A stretch of DNA of 64,000 nucleotides from Saxidomus purpurata (GCA_022818135.1 JAFMSR010000017.1:15332131-15396130); one strand, 5' to 3'; counted from the stretch's first letter, positions 26,001-36,161 are shown. Numbers and translations: made by a program. The notes: generated by a model not told the origin, from the sequence alone.

Positions 26001-29000
26001 AACTAGCAAATCAATATTTACTTACAGGTGAAATCCCGGTCGTGTTTATGGAATAGTTGGACAATTTCAGGGTCTTTGGTCTGTAAATGGAAAGAAAAAC
26101 ATCAATATTAGTTTATTTAATTAAGAAATTATATCTTCTCAATCGTTGTTTATTGTCTAATAAACAACGCTCCGGAATTCTGAGCCGCAGAACATGAAAT
26201 ACAACGGCCTAAGGCCTAAGTGTTTTTTCACTTAGCACCAGAACGGGTGTTTTAAAACGATGAACAACGCTTGAAGAAAACTTATACTTTCGACACTGTT
26301 ATGATCAATTATTACATGGAAATCAATTAATACAGTTATTTTATGAACAGACATTAACTGTACGGAATGCGGCAAATGATTATGACGTAATGTTTGATGT
26401 CATAATGTTTTTTCATGTCCGCGCGTGAAAACGTTATTTATTGCAGACTTGGAATGGTTGTACAATGTACCTTATTCTTAACCGACGGTTTCGACAGAAA
26501 AGGTAATCACATATCTCTCTTAATGGTACATATAAAACACGCATGCGTGCAAAAAGTTACTCTGAAATACTGAACACTGTATTCGCACGATATACAGACT
26601 TACAGGACGCTTAAAGGAAATTCAATTTTATTTCAAACTAAAAGCGGCAAATAACATATCAGCTAATGGAGAAAACAGTCAAGAAATCGGACGTCAAAAC
26701 TTAAAAGCACAACATGTAAAGTAGTAAAGCGAAATTGTGCGTGCTGTATTACAAGGGTCGTCCGCTTAGAAATAAAATAACGAGCGTTGATATCCAATTT
26801 CCTTTTAATAAAACCTTGATGCATTTCGAGTCCATTTTAATCCATGTTCACGCTAGTAAATATCACTGGGCGATATTTTGTTAAATAACATTTTGTATTA
26901 CAATTAACACAAATGATGTATGGAATATCGTTTCACAAGAGGCATTGGCTTTTTATGGCAGGTTTTTGTTATTCACTGATTTAGAAAAAAAGAAAGATAG
27001 ACAAATAATCTTCTTCACAATTGAGGGCAGCTTACTCCTAGATTAGATTTGCGTTAATGATATATTCAGTACGGTACCTGAACTCATAAAACACTTTAGC
27101 AAGTTTTCACTTACTTTAGCATATTCCTTTACGTCCTTTATTGCGTCAAAGCACCACTCCCCAACCTCATCAGTACCTGTTATATAAATGAAACAGAGAC
27201 TATAAAAACAATTGCTTTGGTAGTGTGTGGTACTTCATTGAATAAACCTAAAAAAATTGGTATTAGTCTTTTTAAATATGCTCGCGCTCAGCTTTTTTTT
27301 GTGACCGTCTGTAACTGAATGTAAACAATGCTATTTATGGTGTAATTTCATATAATATTTTGCGATGTAGAGTTTAAATATAAACATAGTGTCTGCAACT
27401 GTTTTTAATGCCATTAATCACTGATACACCTTAACATTCATATTACAGTTGCTTTTGCTAATGGACGAATGATCGGTGTCGCAACACATTTGTTAACATA
27501 GGAGAAACGATTTTTTTTTTCGTCTACAACGGAAAGTTCGGTCAAGGAAATGGCAGATGTTTTACTATCGAAACATGCAAAAAATATATAATTACGGTAC
27601 CAGCACCGGACTATAACTTTAAAACATAAAGCATCATTATTTCTTGTTTTCTTTCATGTTATTATGTTTGCATTTGAGGTTTAGAAAGCACCTCTCCATT
27701 TTAAGACAAAACGTAGAAGAGTCAGTTTGAAAAAGTTCAGTGTAGAGTTATATGTTTGCATAATATGTAGTGAATACAGATTATTTTTTCTCACCTATGA
27801 GATTCATATTTCCGAGCATTTACCCATGTGAGATAAACTTAAGTTCATCTCACATCGCTTACTGTATCTCACATCGCTGCCGGACTATTTTTACGTTAGT
27901 TGTACGCAGACATAAAAATTGAAAAATGACTGTAAAATTGTTATTTTTGAAATAAACATAGGGTTGTTGGTATTCATTTTCTTAGTTAGATCATTTTCTA
28001 TCCATCTATAGCAGTTTTGAAGTAAAATTCGAGAAAAAGTTGATTTTCATTTTTTCATCCCCATCTTGTATTAGCACTTATTCCTTCTTACTTGTGTCAA
28101 AATGCTATTTAAACGGTGAGAAAATAAATCTACTATGTCCATTGAGTTGTGGATAAGGAAATCGCACCTCGGGTTGAGATACGTCCAAAAAACTCGACAG
28201 AGCCTCGTTTTTAGACGTATCTCAACCCTCGGGTGGGATTTCCTTATCCACAACTCATGAACATGTTAGATTTACTTTATCTATCAAAAGTGCATTTAAT
28301 GTATCAGTAATACCTGGATATTCATCATTGGCTAAGCCGTCAGCACCAATATGCTCCCAGAATCGTTCATCAGTAAAACACTCCCCTGCGAACATGACAG
28401 CTGGAAAAAACAAGGAGATCATATTTTGCTCTTACTTGATGTACAACGTCCATGGGTCAAGGTTACTGAGATCAAAAGTTCAAACATACAGATATTGTCA
28501 AAATATATAAATCCTAAAAAGGATGGGGAAAGTTTTTACCAAAAGTGTAATAACTTGAATAAACTTGGTCGATAACTACTGCACCATGCAACGACAATCC
28601 AAGATTTTTAATCTCTGTCTTGCAGCATCATCTATTATTTTATGGGTTTTGTTTGTTCTATAAATGCCAATATGTAAACGAAGCAAACAGAGCGGCGTGA
28701 TTGCTATCCCAGGGGCAATGTTTGTACAAATGTAGTATTTCTTATTAATTTCCTTATTTCCAGGTAAAACACGTAAAACCCGGATGGAGCCAATGTTATA
28801 CCCAAATTGTACAGTTTGAACGTCAACAACATGATATTTCAAACAAAATATTTAAGCTCTAAGACTTGCAATTTCTTAAAAGAATATTCTATTAGCTTTT
28901 TATAATTTGCAATTTGAATTAAATCAGCACTGTTAGTTTCAGAAAATGAAATATCTTTTTGTTTCTATTTAGAGTATATAAGAAAGGTGCTACACATCCC

Positions 29001-31904
29001 TTTGAGGACCTTTTTTCTAAATAAAAAAATCTAAATTTTCAATTGTTAGAAAATACAAAGTTGATGCTAAACCATCAAATGGAAATAGAAGAAACATTTT
29101 TAAATAACTGGCCTCCGGTTCGGGTGGTGGAGGGGTGTAGGTCTATTGTATACTTTCATGAAATTCTATGCATTTGTTCCTTATGGCTGGAACGGTCGGA
29201 CAGACGGACAACACTAATACAATATCCATCAGCTGTATGTGGGAGGGGGAATCCTTTTGTTGATTGCTAATTTGCGGCCTACTTTATTTTACCGATACAA
29301 CCTTTACTTTGCCTTACAATGTCTGCATATGAAACAAGGAACTTTAAGACACAACATTAAAAATCAAAATACCATTAAGTACTGCTGGGGCGTCACCTTC
29401 GGAGTCTGAAATAGAAATAGGTGAAACGTGGTATAAATATCATAAAGAAAAGAAACGATGAAAATTGTTTAACTTTATATGTTTTTCACCACCTATAACT
29501 AAATACCATTCTTTGCACTGTTATGTTCATTTGATTAATTCCGAATTAGTAATATTTTCACTATTGTAAATAGATCACAGTTAAGCTCCACCTTCATACA
29601 CAGTGCAAATCATTAGAAGTACAGCACACTGCTTTCCTATAGATATATTATATGCAACAGCCATAACACTACTGGCTGGTAATAATTAGCTAGAAATTCC
29701 TTTATGAATGACAATCAGACACGTAGATGGAAAATTCCTTACCAATACTTTCGGAACCCGTCTCTTCACCCTGGTTTCGTTGATGAGCTGTCAGATGAGT
29801 CTGGAATGGTTAAGACCCGTTTATAAAACTTTTCCAGCTTGGCAGAAGGTAATCAATAGATACCTAATAGATGCTTTTTTGTTTTGTTTCCCAAGATTTT
29901 TACCATAAAATAAGCACTTTATACAGACCATTACACGACAAAGCTCAAAAACAGTACATCAATATACTTCATGAAACAAACAGACATTTCAGGATTTCCT
30001 GCTCTCTGAACAGCTGATATACATTCAAAATACCTCCAGCATAGGTTCCCCCACTCTAGAGGATAACTTTTTAAAAATATTGTCTAAAACCGCAAAGGTT
30101 TAAACAAATGACCCTATGGGCTGAGGGACATTCTTTGAAAAAAATAATAGAGGTTCACAAGACATTGCTACAGTAAAAGATCAGCAAGATAAAAATAAAA
30201 AGAGCGCAATTAATCAAGCTAAGGTTATGTTGTATCGTTTATCACAATAAAAGCCGCAGATAAAAATAGGCAATAAATCGACCGTAACACTATGAAAATG
30301 AATTTTAATTCTTCAAAATTATGAATGAATCAAATTGTATAGGGGAGGATATTCTGATATTCGAATTCGTGAAATAATTGAAATTAATTCCCTTATCGAT
30401 AACGCAGCATTGAAAAAGTATCTACCCTAATTTCAATGTTATCATATCAAAATCATTAATACGTTGTATATGATGCAGCAAAGCAGGAGGAAAATATGAT
30501 CAATCAAAACAAAAGCGCATGGCAATTCTTCATTGTATCAAAATGAATTGTTTTTAAAACAATACAAAATTATAGTGTTAACTCTGTTAAAGCTGCCCGC
30601 TCTCAGTTACCGTTGAACTTTTTTATTATTTTTTTTAATTGTTATACTTATTTATAAATATAAAACTAAAGGCTAGAATCAAAATATAAGCAAAAATCTA
30701 GGTAGGATTTTGCAGAAATCGATTAAAAATGTCCGCTACACTGTATGTTTATAATAAAATTTCAAAAGCGTTTGTAACGCTTTTGAATTTGGTAGCGTAT
30801 TTTTTTAAATTAAAGATATACGTGACAGGAATTTTTAATGGAGCTGTTTTATTTGACTATATGTTCTTAAATACGTTATTTACATACAGTTTGAAGAACT
30901 TTATTTGTTTACCAAAATCTGAGTGCAAGCACAAATCTGGGATATTTTAAATTCGTCTCAACTTTAGCCCGCTTTTAATTTATATCTGAACCTTCTAGAG
31001 GCACATACTATTTTCAGGTCAAATTCATTTGTGTTTTGATATAAATTCATGTATTATTAAATATAAGCTTCTTTTAATGTACACTACAATCAACATTCAC
31101 TTATAAAAATTAATCTGCGAGATAATGAAGTAAAGTGATCAGTTTTAAAGGTGCTAGTTCACAGTTTCTGGTAAAAAAACATTTAATCTGTCCAAAATCA
31201 TATACACGTACTTAAACATAAAATGTAAAAGTAATGGCCAGAATCTACAACACATGTTAAAAACTACATAGCAATTTGAGAAAAACTGTTGAAAGTGTTG
31301 GTGAGCTTTGACGGCACCGCTACACTATATGGTTTTATTGGAATTTCAATTAAATAGCTGCTCGCTCTTAGATCTTGGTGAAAAGACAAGGCCATTCAAA
31401 CTGCTTGAAATTAACATGTTTTAGAACGAATCATGAAATACAAATGTTCCAGTATACATTCCTGTAAAGTACGTGTATTTTTTTATTTTTGAAATTAAAT
31501 GCTATCAAAAATGTTACAAACGCTTTTGAAATTCCAATATAAACAGTATAGAAGTGCCGTCAAACCATGCTCGCCAACAATTTGAACTGATTTTCTTAAA
31601 TTGCTATGTAGCTTTTACTTGTGTTGATGATACTAGCCATTATTTTTGTATTTTATGTTTATCATTTTCGGGAATTTTCGAAAAAAATATTCTACAGAAA
31701 ATATGAACGATCAACTTTAAATAACTGACACAAAATACAAGTATAATTTGTACTACTCACCTTCTGCAAATAACTGCGAAGTCTACTACTGCCAATCGTT
31801 TTCAATCTGTCCTGGAGCATACGTTGTCTTCCATTGTTAAAGCTCCTTGCCTCACTTAGTGCAAGCACCACCAACAAAGTTCCGAACAAAGCCGCGCACC
31901 GCAT
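8088..31904 (-). CDS. Gene 1: secreted multi-Cys modular helical protein, 15 coding exons, family not recognised
   Basis: Seen: fifteen exons on the minus strand join through GT-AG introns with matching phases. The coding length is 1137 nt (378 residues plus TAA). The N terminus MRCAALFGTLLVVLALSEA is a typical signal peptide, so the product is probably secreted. The rest is mostly predicted helical. Eight cysteines follow the signal peptide, in exons 4, 5, 8, 11 (two) and 14 and in the codons split between exons 6/7 and 12/13. Exon 14 carries a Glu/Asp/Ser/Asn-rich run and then a Leu/Lys amphipathic helix, and the protein ends in SKKKK. The start ATG has A at -3 and lies 83 nt from a TATA box. 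Exon phases repeat every three exons. I know of no matching family; an immune effector, cytokine-like or peptide-precursor role is only speculation. Extra or alternative exons in the long introns (intron 6, 3.9 kb; intron 11, 4.1 kb) cannot be excluded. Confidence 0.8.
8496..8653 (-). CDS. Gene 1 exon 14 (acidic loop and C-terminal helix)
   Basis: This 158-nt exon runs from phase 1 to phase 0. It encodes a helix (FLNLIEEEIYNNNC), a long Glu/Asp/Ser/Asn loop, and then VKRSELVKLLLKAISKK. It aligns in layout with gene 2 exon 3, which ends VKKAYIKSLLRLLESASK. Confidence 0.8.
8955..9118. mobile_element. Fragment related to the long-inverted-repeat element at 43792
   Basis: TGAGATTTATTCGGGTTG-like sequence and AATAAATATGCATCATTC match the right arm of the 43792-44756 element, with an internal deletion between them. 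Confidence 0.5.
9119..10150. repeat. Second copy of the TTTGACCATG dispersed repeat
   Basis: GTAGACCTG, CACGATCAGCTTA and TTGACCATG blocks follow the same order as at 880-1060. The remainder is degenerate. The block lies in intron 13 of gene 1. Confidence 0.45.
10368..10663. mobile_element. TTAA-flanked MITE, family C
   Basis: TTAA sits at both ends. The terminal inverted repeats are AGCTGCTCGCTC and GAGCGAGCAGTT. The body matches 30591 and 41567. The open frame at 10330-10701 is inside it. TTAA target choice suggests a piggyBac-type origin (inference). Confidence 0.65.
10668..10985. mobile_element. Adjacent inverted copy of MITE family C
   Basis: It starts at the TTAA shared with the previous copy and reads the family C body in the opposite orientation (TTGATTTTAGCCTTTAGTTT near its end). 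The two copies form a head-to-head pair. Confidence 0.5.
11105..11179 (-). CDS. Gene 1 exon 13 (module D, first exon)
   Basis: This 75-nt exon is phase 1 on both sides, with acceptor ATATTGCAG and donor GTAAGA. It encodes CGALAVIGERLEDAKEGSLV and then EAAVE. It opens with Cys-Gly, as exon 7 does. Confidence 0.8.
11790..12370. repeat. Dispersed repeat shared with 33985-34910
   Basis: Collinear blocks include ACACGTTGTCATATT, GCAGAAATC.CCCGACAATG and TGTGCCCTC.GA. This copy lies in intron 12 of gene 1. Confidence 0.55.
13130..13193 (-). CDS. Gene 1 exon 12 (module C, third exon)
   Basis: This 64-nt exon runs from phase 0 to phase 1, with donor GTGAGT. It encodes GDESESLEAAKSIQKESARY plus Lys, a charged helix. 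The split codon completes to Cys with exon 13. Confidence 0.75.
14463..14742. mobile_element. TTAA-type MITE, family A/B
   Basis: The left end AGAGACACTCCC follows TTAA at 14459. The right end GGGGTGTCTCTTTA is an inverted match with a damaged TTAA. Subterminal sequence (GCAGATTAAATTCTCGAAAC) matches the other family members. Confidence 0.55.
15704..16568. repeat. Tandem-repeat element bounded by TTGTGTCGCCCT inverted ends
   Basis: Five units of 129-162 bp each carry GGGGCATAACTCTGTCAAAT and GAAATCTTAAGAAATGGCAA. They are followed by GACGGACGGACGGAC and an inverted end AGGGCGACACAA. The element lies in intron 11 of gene 1. Confidence 0.7.
16891..16978 (-). mobile_element. tRNA-like head
   Basis: On the minus strand, AGTGCAGTTGGTAGAGA (A box) and GCGAGTTCGAAACCC (B box) are about 45 nt apart, wider than in a class I tRNA. 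A class II-like tRNA relic or a SINE head is more likely than a working tRNA because the acceptor arms do not pair. Confidence 0.4.
17326..17423 (-). CDS. Gene 1 exon 11 (module C, second exon)
   Basis: This 98-nt exon runs from phase 1 to phase 0, with acceptor TTTTTGCAG and donor GTATGT. It encodes VFEFGYECIIESNRLETDER and then CMPALELLWNLML. Two cysteines flank a polar stretch, followed by a Leu-rich helix. Confidence 0.8.
18650..18915 (-). mobile_element. tRNA-headed SINE, family S1
   Basis: The head has a GCGTTGGTCGAGTTGTTAAT A box and a GGTTCGAATCCC B box. The body (CACTGGAAATTTCAGAAACG, then ACCCATCTAGAGATGAACTG) matches 52318-52640. It lies in intron 10 of gene 1. Confidence 0.7.
19242..19265 (-). 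CDS. Gene 1 exon 10 (24-nt microexon)
   Basis: This 24-nt exon is phase 1 on both sides, between acceptor TCGTTGCAG and donor GTAAAC. It encodes MPILPILE. It is symmetric, so skipping it keeps the frame. It is the least certain exon because it is so short. Confidence 0.5.
19540..19830 (+). repeat. Degenerate minisatellite
   Basis: About a dozen diverged GGTTGCTAAGGAAGTCACT units occur with irregular spacing. Confidence 0.55.
20410..21065 (+). repeat. GGACGGAC-tailed dispersed repeat with GGCCTT-rich core
   Basis: It runs from ACAAGAGCTTATTGCAAC through repeated GGCCTTAAAAA motifs to ACGGACGGACATACCGACC and GAATGGGGCATAA. It is similar in style to the 15704 element. It lies in intron 9 of gene 1. 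Confidence 0.45.
21159..21213 (-). CDS. Gene 1 exon 9 (module B, third exon)
   Basis: This 55-nt exon runs from phase 0 to phase 1, the same length and phases as exon 6. The acceptor is GTTTTAG and the donor GTAAGT. It encodes ITRRSTVRHIGHSEEDQD. Confidence 0.7.
21639..21775 (-). CDS. Gene 1 exon 8 (module B, second exon)
   Basis: This 137-nt exon runs from phase 1 to phase 0. It encodes helix (ALTFLVSAWFLTNEIC), polar loop (NDMQPHPDKKDI), helix (ELIEKLSRFLTSKG). The helix-Cys-loop-helix layout resembles exon 14 and gene 2 exon 3. The acceptor used (AG before CCCTGACA) is the one that keeps phase 1; a nearer AG would give a stop. Confidence 0.75.
22091..22168 (-). CDS. Gene 1 exon 7 (module B, first exon)
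   Basis: This 78-nt exon is phase 1 on both sides. The acceptor follows a long T tract and the donor is GTAAGT. It opens with Cys-Gly and a hydrophobic helix including MEIYVWLHAVLF. Exon 13 opens in the same way. Confidence 0.8.
22304..22761. mobile_element. TTAA-type MITE, family A/B, rearranged copy
   Basis: The left end AGGGACATACCC is followed by its own inverted copy, ending at 22586 (GTATGTCCCTTTAA). A family A right half then ends GGGTATGTCCCTTTAA at 22765. It lies in intron 6 of gene 1. Confidence 0.6.
23384..23424 (+). repeat. (GTGC)n microsatellite
   Basis: GTGCGTGCGTGC with a few GTGT or GTAC interruptions. Confidence 0.9.
26026..26080 (-). CDS. Gene 1 exon 6 (module A, third exon)
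   Basis: This 55-nt exon runs from phase 0 to phase 1, with donor GTAAGT. It encodes TKDPEIVQLFHKHDRDFT. The split codon completes to Cys with exon 7. Confidence 0.8.
27115..27176 (-). CDS. Gene 1 exon 5 (module A, second exon)
   Basis: This 62-nt exon runs from phase 1 to phase 0, with consensus donor GTAAGT. It encodes a helix containing GEWCFDAIKDVKEYAK. Confidence 0.8.
28144..28256. mobile_element. 113-bp palindromic MITE
   Basis: Arms of about 43 bp (GAGTTGTGGATAAGGAAAT and onward) are inverted around a 25-bp spacer. It lies in intron 4 of gene 1, just outside exon 4. Confidence 0.65.
28314..28400 (-). CDS. Gene 1 exon 4 (module A, first exon)
   Basis: This 87-nt exon is phase 1 on both sides. 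A strong pyrimidine tract ends TTTTTTCCAG and the donor is GTATTA. It encodes AVMFAGECFTDERFWEH and onward, with the first cysteine of the mature protein. Confidence 0.8.
29373..29405 (-). CDS. Gene 1 exon 3 (33-nt microexon)
   Basis: This 33-nt exon is phase 1 on both sides, with acceptor TATTTCAG and donor GTATTT. It encodes an acidic linker, DSEGDAPAVLN. Because it is symmetric, it could be skipped without a frameshift. Confidence 0.6.
29585..29670. repeat. Short repeat shared with 33320-33412
   Basis: CATACACAGTGCAAAT and TGCTTTCCTATA blocks are collinear with the upstream copy. It lies in intron 2 of gene 1. Confidence 0.45.
29743..29800 (-). CDS. Gene 1 exon 2
   Basis: This 58-nt exon runs from phase 0 to phase 1. 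The acceptor ends CATTCCAG and the donor is GTAAGG. It encodes a hydrophilic segment beginning THLTAHQRNQ. A second AG 12 nt inside the exon could serve as an alternative acceptor and would keep the frame. Confidence 0.7.
30591..30935. mobile_element. MITE family C copy with degraded right end
   Basis: TTAA at 30587 precedes AGCTGCCCGCTCTCAGTTAC. The body matches the 41567 copy (AAAGGCTAGAATCA, AAATCTAGGTAGGA). The right inverted repeat is eroded. Further degraded family C sequence continues at 31290-31570. Confidence 0.55.
31761..31904 (-). CDS. Gene 1 exon 1 (signal peptide)
   Basis: This 144-nt exon has 48 codons and ends in phase 0 at the donor GTGAGT. It encodes the signal peptide (hydrophobic core AALFGTLLVVLAL, likely cleavage after LSEA) followed by an Arg-rich stretch ending SYLQK. 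The LSEAR junction recurs in gene 2. Confidence 0.85.
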
Positions 31905-31986
31905 TTTAACAGGGTATGCAAGAAGAGGATTAGTGTGAACAGTCTGGTGTGTTTACGCTCTACCTGTCTTTGTATTTGGGACACGG

Positions 31987-31994
31987 TTTATATA
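31987..31994 (-). promoter_or_regulatory. TATA box of gene 1
   Basis: The minus strand reads GCTATATAAACC here, 83 nt upstream of the gene 1 ATG. That leaves room for a 5'UTR of about 50 nt if transcription starts about 30 nt downstream. No other upstream element was identified. Confidence 0.6.
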
Positions 31995-32502
31995 GCTTTG
32001 TCAAAACGCTGACGCCTGCGCAAAGGTTCGTATACAAGCACAAATTTTAACACTGTGAACATTTGAGGCCCGGACGAATGTCGAAAAAGAGATGCGTTTA
32101 AAAGAATATTTGTAAAGATTGCCCAAACATATCCCATGTTGGTTACGTTGTCCTACACAAAAACAATATCAATCTGAAAGGGGAAGTGACGTAGGTGTAA
32201 AAATGCTTCATGTGAAAGTACAGTAATTTTATGTAAGAGAGACTGTTTTTATCAAAATTTATCTTTACTCAATTTCAAGCCTGAAATAACTTGGTTTCTT
32301 TAGAATCTTTAGTATTAAGATTTGGCTTGGGAATCACCACATTGCTAACAACAATGGGACGCAACACGAAGGATGTTTCTCTGAAAATCATGATTGTGTA
32401 TGGTCAGTATTTCTTGCAATTCATTTCCTTTGTAATTGAGTGGTGCCGTCTTTTAACATTAACGACTTTTAAGACTGCATACGGTTCTTTTAGAAGTGTA
32501 GC

Positions 32503-32631
32503 TCATGCATTTGTTGTTTTAATAGTTGAGACGGTGTATGCAGGTTTTACTTGTCGCAAACAGGGGTACGCCAATGATACATTTGCAATCATTAAAAACA
32601 TGAAGCAGGGAAATATCAAACTTACACGCAG
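32503..32631 (-). other. Open frame with a signal-peptide-like start, unsupported
   Basis: MLRVSLIFPCFMFLMIANVS followed by LAYPC looks like a signal peptide. The frame is only 43 codons, has no clear splice partners or TATA box, and does not match the LSEAR type of genes 1 and 2. It is probably chance. Confidence 0.2.
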
Positions 32632-33984
32632 CATCTTACCTTCTAATAACAGATTCTGAAAAATCTGCAGAGAAACAAATGTTGCAAAACGTGTTTCTAT
32701 CACTCACACACAATTATTGAATCTTTGATGTTGACGTTACAGGGGACGGACAAAGGGAATACTCTACGCCATAACTTCTATATACAATATGAGTCTCTAC
32801 ACTTGTGTGTTTTAATTCATTGTGTTTGAATATTTTGAAATTTCTAATCAATGCTATTGCTCTTGCTAATTGGTCTTAGGTTAAGCCGTAATGAAAGCTC
32901 CTGAGTGTCGACTGTTCTTTCAAAAATACCATGTATGGAAAGTATGAGAAAATATCTTAACCCATTTCTACCTGGAATTTTACAATGGGATATTCCGACT
33001 TTAAATTTGGGCAAGTCTATTCCAATGCTGGTAAGTCTATTTGTTTAAATGGGAGTGTTTTTCAGAATTGTGACATTAAAGGCTTACATATCCTGATGAG
33101 ACGACATTGTATATGACGTCTGCTTAGAAACGTAGCTAAGAAGTATATGTAATAGGGTATAGTGACGATATTTCGAGGAGGCTGAGCCTCTGAGAAATGA
33201 CATTATTATTCGAGTCAACAGAACGTTATCTATTTTGTCATAAGACATATTCGCTCTGTTGCGCTTTTATTACTGTTCTCTATTGTAGATATAGCATGTT
33301 CTCTATTGTAGATAAACCACACTTGTTATCTCAGCTTCCATACACAGTGCAAATTATCAGAAATACAGTGCATTGCTTTCCTATAAATATATGCAGTAGC
33401 CATAAAAATACATTTTAATAGACGCTAGGCACAAACTAAAGCATAACAATACTGTATCTCGCCTATTACTGCTCTAACAACTTATTAAGAATCCTCGACA
33501 ACACGGGGGATTCATAAAATACAGATTTAACTGATATTTCTTATACATGAAATCACTTCAAGCAAGGCCTCACAAAAGTGATTAAAATTTTGTATATTCA
33601 TCGATTGAAAGGATATTTGAAACCGATATATAAATCATAAACCAAATCACAAAAGCCGTAAAAAATTAGATGATATTGCCAATGCAATTATGTTTACTTA
33701 TACGCGGGTTAATTTGAAATATCGCTGGATATGAGCTAGTTTTAAGCCCCGTTTACTGTTCTACCCCCTTGAAGCAATCACAATTTATTTTTTAAAAAGA
33801 GTATTGAAAGAGCTGTCAATGCTTAGATGACGTATTCTTTTGAAATACTACAGATTATAGCAATTTTCTATATTTACTTTTTTTAATTTACTAAAATTTA
33901 ATAATTAAAATTCATAATTGTTAACGTTCTTTGTCACAGCGACATCTTAAAATAAAAGTAGTAAGTATTGTTCCTTCGGAAGGA

Positions 33985-34910
33985 ACATTTAGATTTGTAC
34001 AAACATGCTTGACTAAATGCATCCCGGACACCGTCTGACGGTGTGTTTCTGTTATAATTACACGTTGTCATATTGAAAATGCGTTCTGCTGACTGGAAGC
34101 AACAAACAAACCAAAAATAGCCTAGTTGACAGTATTTCCAAAGGGAGATCTTTTTAAAGGGCGATCACTGGGTATGATATTGCATGTTTAAATTGCAGAA
34201 ATCGTCCGACAATGAGTTTAATTTTGCATTGCATGTTGTATATCTGTGATTAAAGTCTAGATAGGACTGTTAATTTATATATTGTTTGCATAACGTAGAA
34301 ATATGCTAATATTGTTGCTGAATGTATAAGTGTAAACTCGTCACGTGGCCGTATCAAAACAGCCTCCTACGCATGGATGCCTCCTGTACAAATATCGGAA
34401 ACTCACTTTACATAGTGTAGCGTAACGTAGAGTATTCAAATACTTGTAGGCATTAGCAATCAATTTTCTTAGGCTGTTGTAAATAACCTTTTTTATTCTG
34501 TATCTATTTTTTTTTTGTTTAAATTAAAAATGATTAACTGAATATTGTATTTCTGCCTTTTCCTCGTTTTTGTGTTTACAAGCAAACAACAAATAATCCT
34601 GATTTAAAGACGCTTAAACAAACTCTGTACATAGAGCGCCTACTTCACCCGATTTTCATTCGGATCATTTTCACGCGTTTCGGGCTATATAGTATGTTTA
34701 ACGTGGGAATGTTGAACCGTCCAAAAATATAAAAAAATACAGGATTTTTTGTACGCACGTGCGTCCAATATGGTAATATATTGTACGGTCACGTGTTGCA
34801 AATAAACGTTCACGATTGGATAAATAAAACAGATATAGAATAAATTACACACATGTGCCCTCAGAGAGGGAACTTTTGGAATGCCAAAACTTATGAAACA
34901 TTATTTTACA
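33985..34910. repeat. Dispersed repeat, second copy, with an insertion of about 400 bp
   Basis: It is collinear with 11790-12370 up to about 34440 and again at about 34850 (TGTGCCCTCAGAGAGGGAAC). The intervening DNA is unique in this window. Confidence 0.5.
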
Positions 34911-36161
34911 TAGTGTTTTTAAAAAATGTATCGGCGACCGAGTGGAGACATCGGCTGCAAAATCGTTTGTTACCAATTTAAATAACACATTTCATAAAAC
35001 GACAAGGGTTTGATGTGTAAACGTAATCATCTAGAAATTGTGCGGGTATACCATGGCTTATATGGAAATTTGAATACACGAATTAAAAGGCAAAGCCTTT
35101 CGGCCTGGTGTGTCTCCGCCCTGTTTGCAGCCACTGCCATTTAGTATCAGCTCTTTATCTGCGTTGACGGCCTACATATGTACACCATAAATAGAAATGA
35201 AGGAAATTGCCTGTTCAATATTTTCCCGCCTATCAAACAACCTCTCTTCCAAAGTAGGTACAGTCTGGCCAGACATTTTTACTTGACTGCTCATGCAGGA
35301 CACGTATCTGAAGTAATATTCAGAGCAAGGGTTGTGACAGCAAAATAAATTGTGTCTTTCGATAAATTACGTCTATTCAGTGAAAATAGAACAAAAGAAC
35401 AAACGACACGAAGGAAAGAATGATATATTACTACGATAATATATAGGGCACGAAAATATCTGAAATAAACCCAAGGACACTTGATCCCACGGTTTTTAGT
35501 TGGGCTGTTTTCATCTACCTTTAGTTAATTATTGTATCTATGCTTTCAGTATCTATTTTTGGTACGCAGCGCAAACAAAATAAAAGTTGTCCAAGCAGGA
35601 GGCCTCTTTATGTCCGAAAATAAGAACCTAAAAAATAATGTTCTCAAATTATGATAATTGGGTATTGTCACAGAAAATGTCAGTCGTTTAAAGATATCTA
35701 GAGGTTTATAGTTCATTTTGTTTACATTGTCTACGAGCGCCATTCAGTCAATATTCGTAAGTAGATATAGAATTACGTCCCACAAAGACCTGTTCTAATA
35801 TAATTTATTGAAATAATCCTACTTTTGAAGATTGATTATCTTTCGATTTATGAAATTTGGAAATTGTAGTATGACGCGCATTCATACGAATATAATGCCA
35901 TTAAAAACTTATTATTTTGTCAACAAAGTAAAAACGTCATGGACAACTGTCATGTGACACAGCAATGGTAATTTGCATAACTTCGTTAAATCTCGTAACT
36001 CGAAGTTTGGCAAAGATGAGGATGCACCTTTTCTTAAAATAGCATTACATGATAGTGCTGCATTTATTAATGTTCTAAATAAACATCATATGTTACAATC
36101 GAAATTTCGTATATCAACATGAAATACAATGTTTTTAGCCAGAAAGTTCGACACTTTTTAA

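Noticed and set aside
32291..32659. 122-codon plus-strand frame
   Set aside because: No homology recognised, no splice or promoter support, and it overlaps the equally unsupported signal-peptide-like minus frame.
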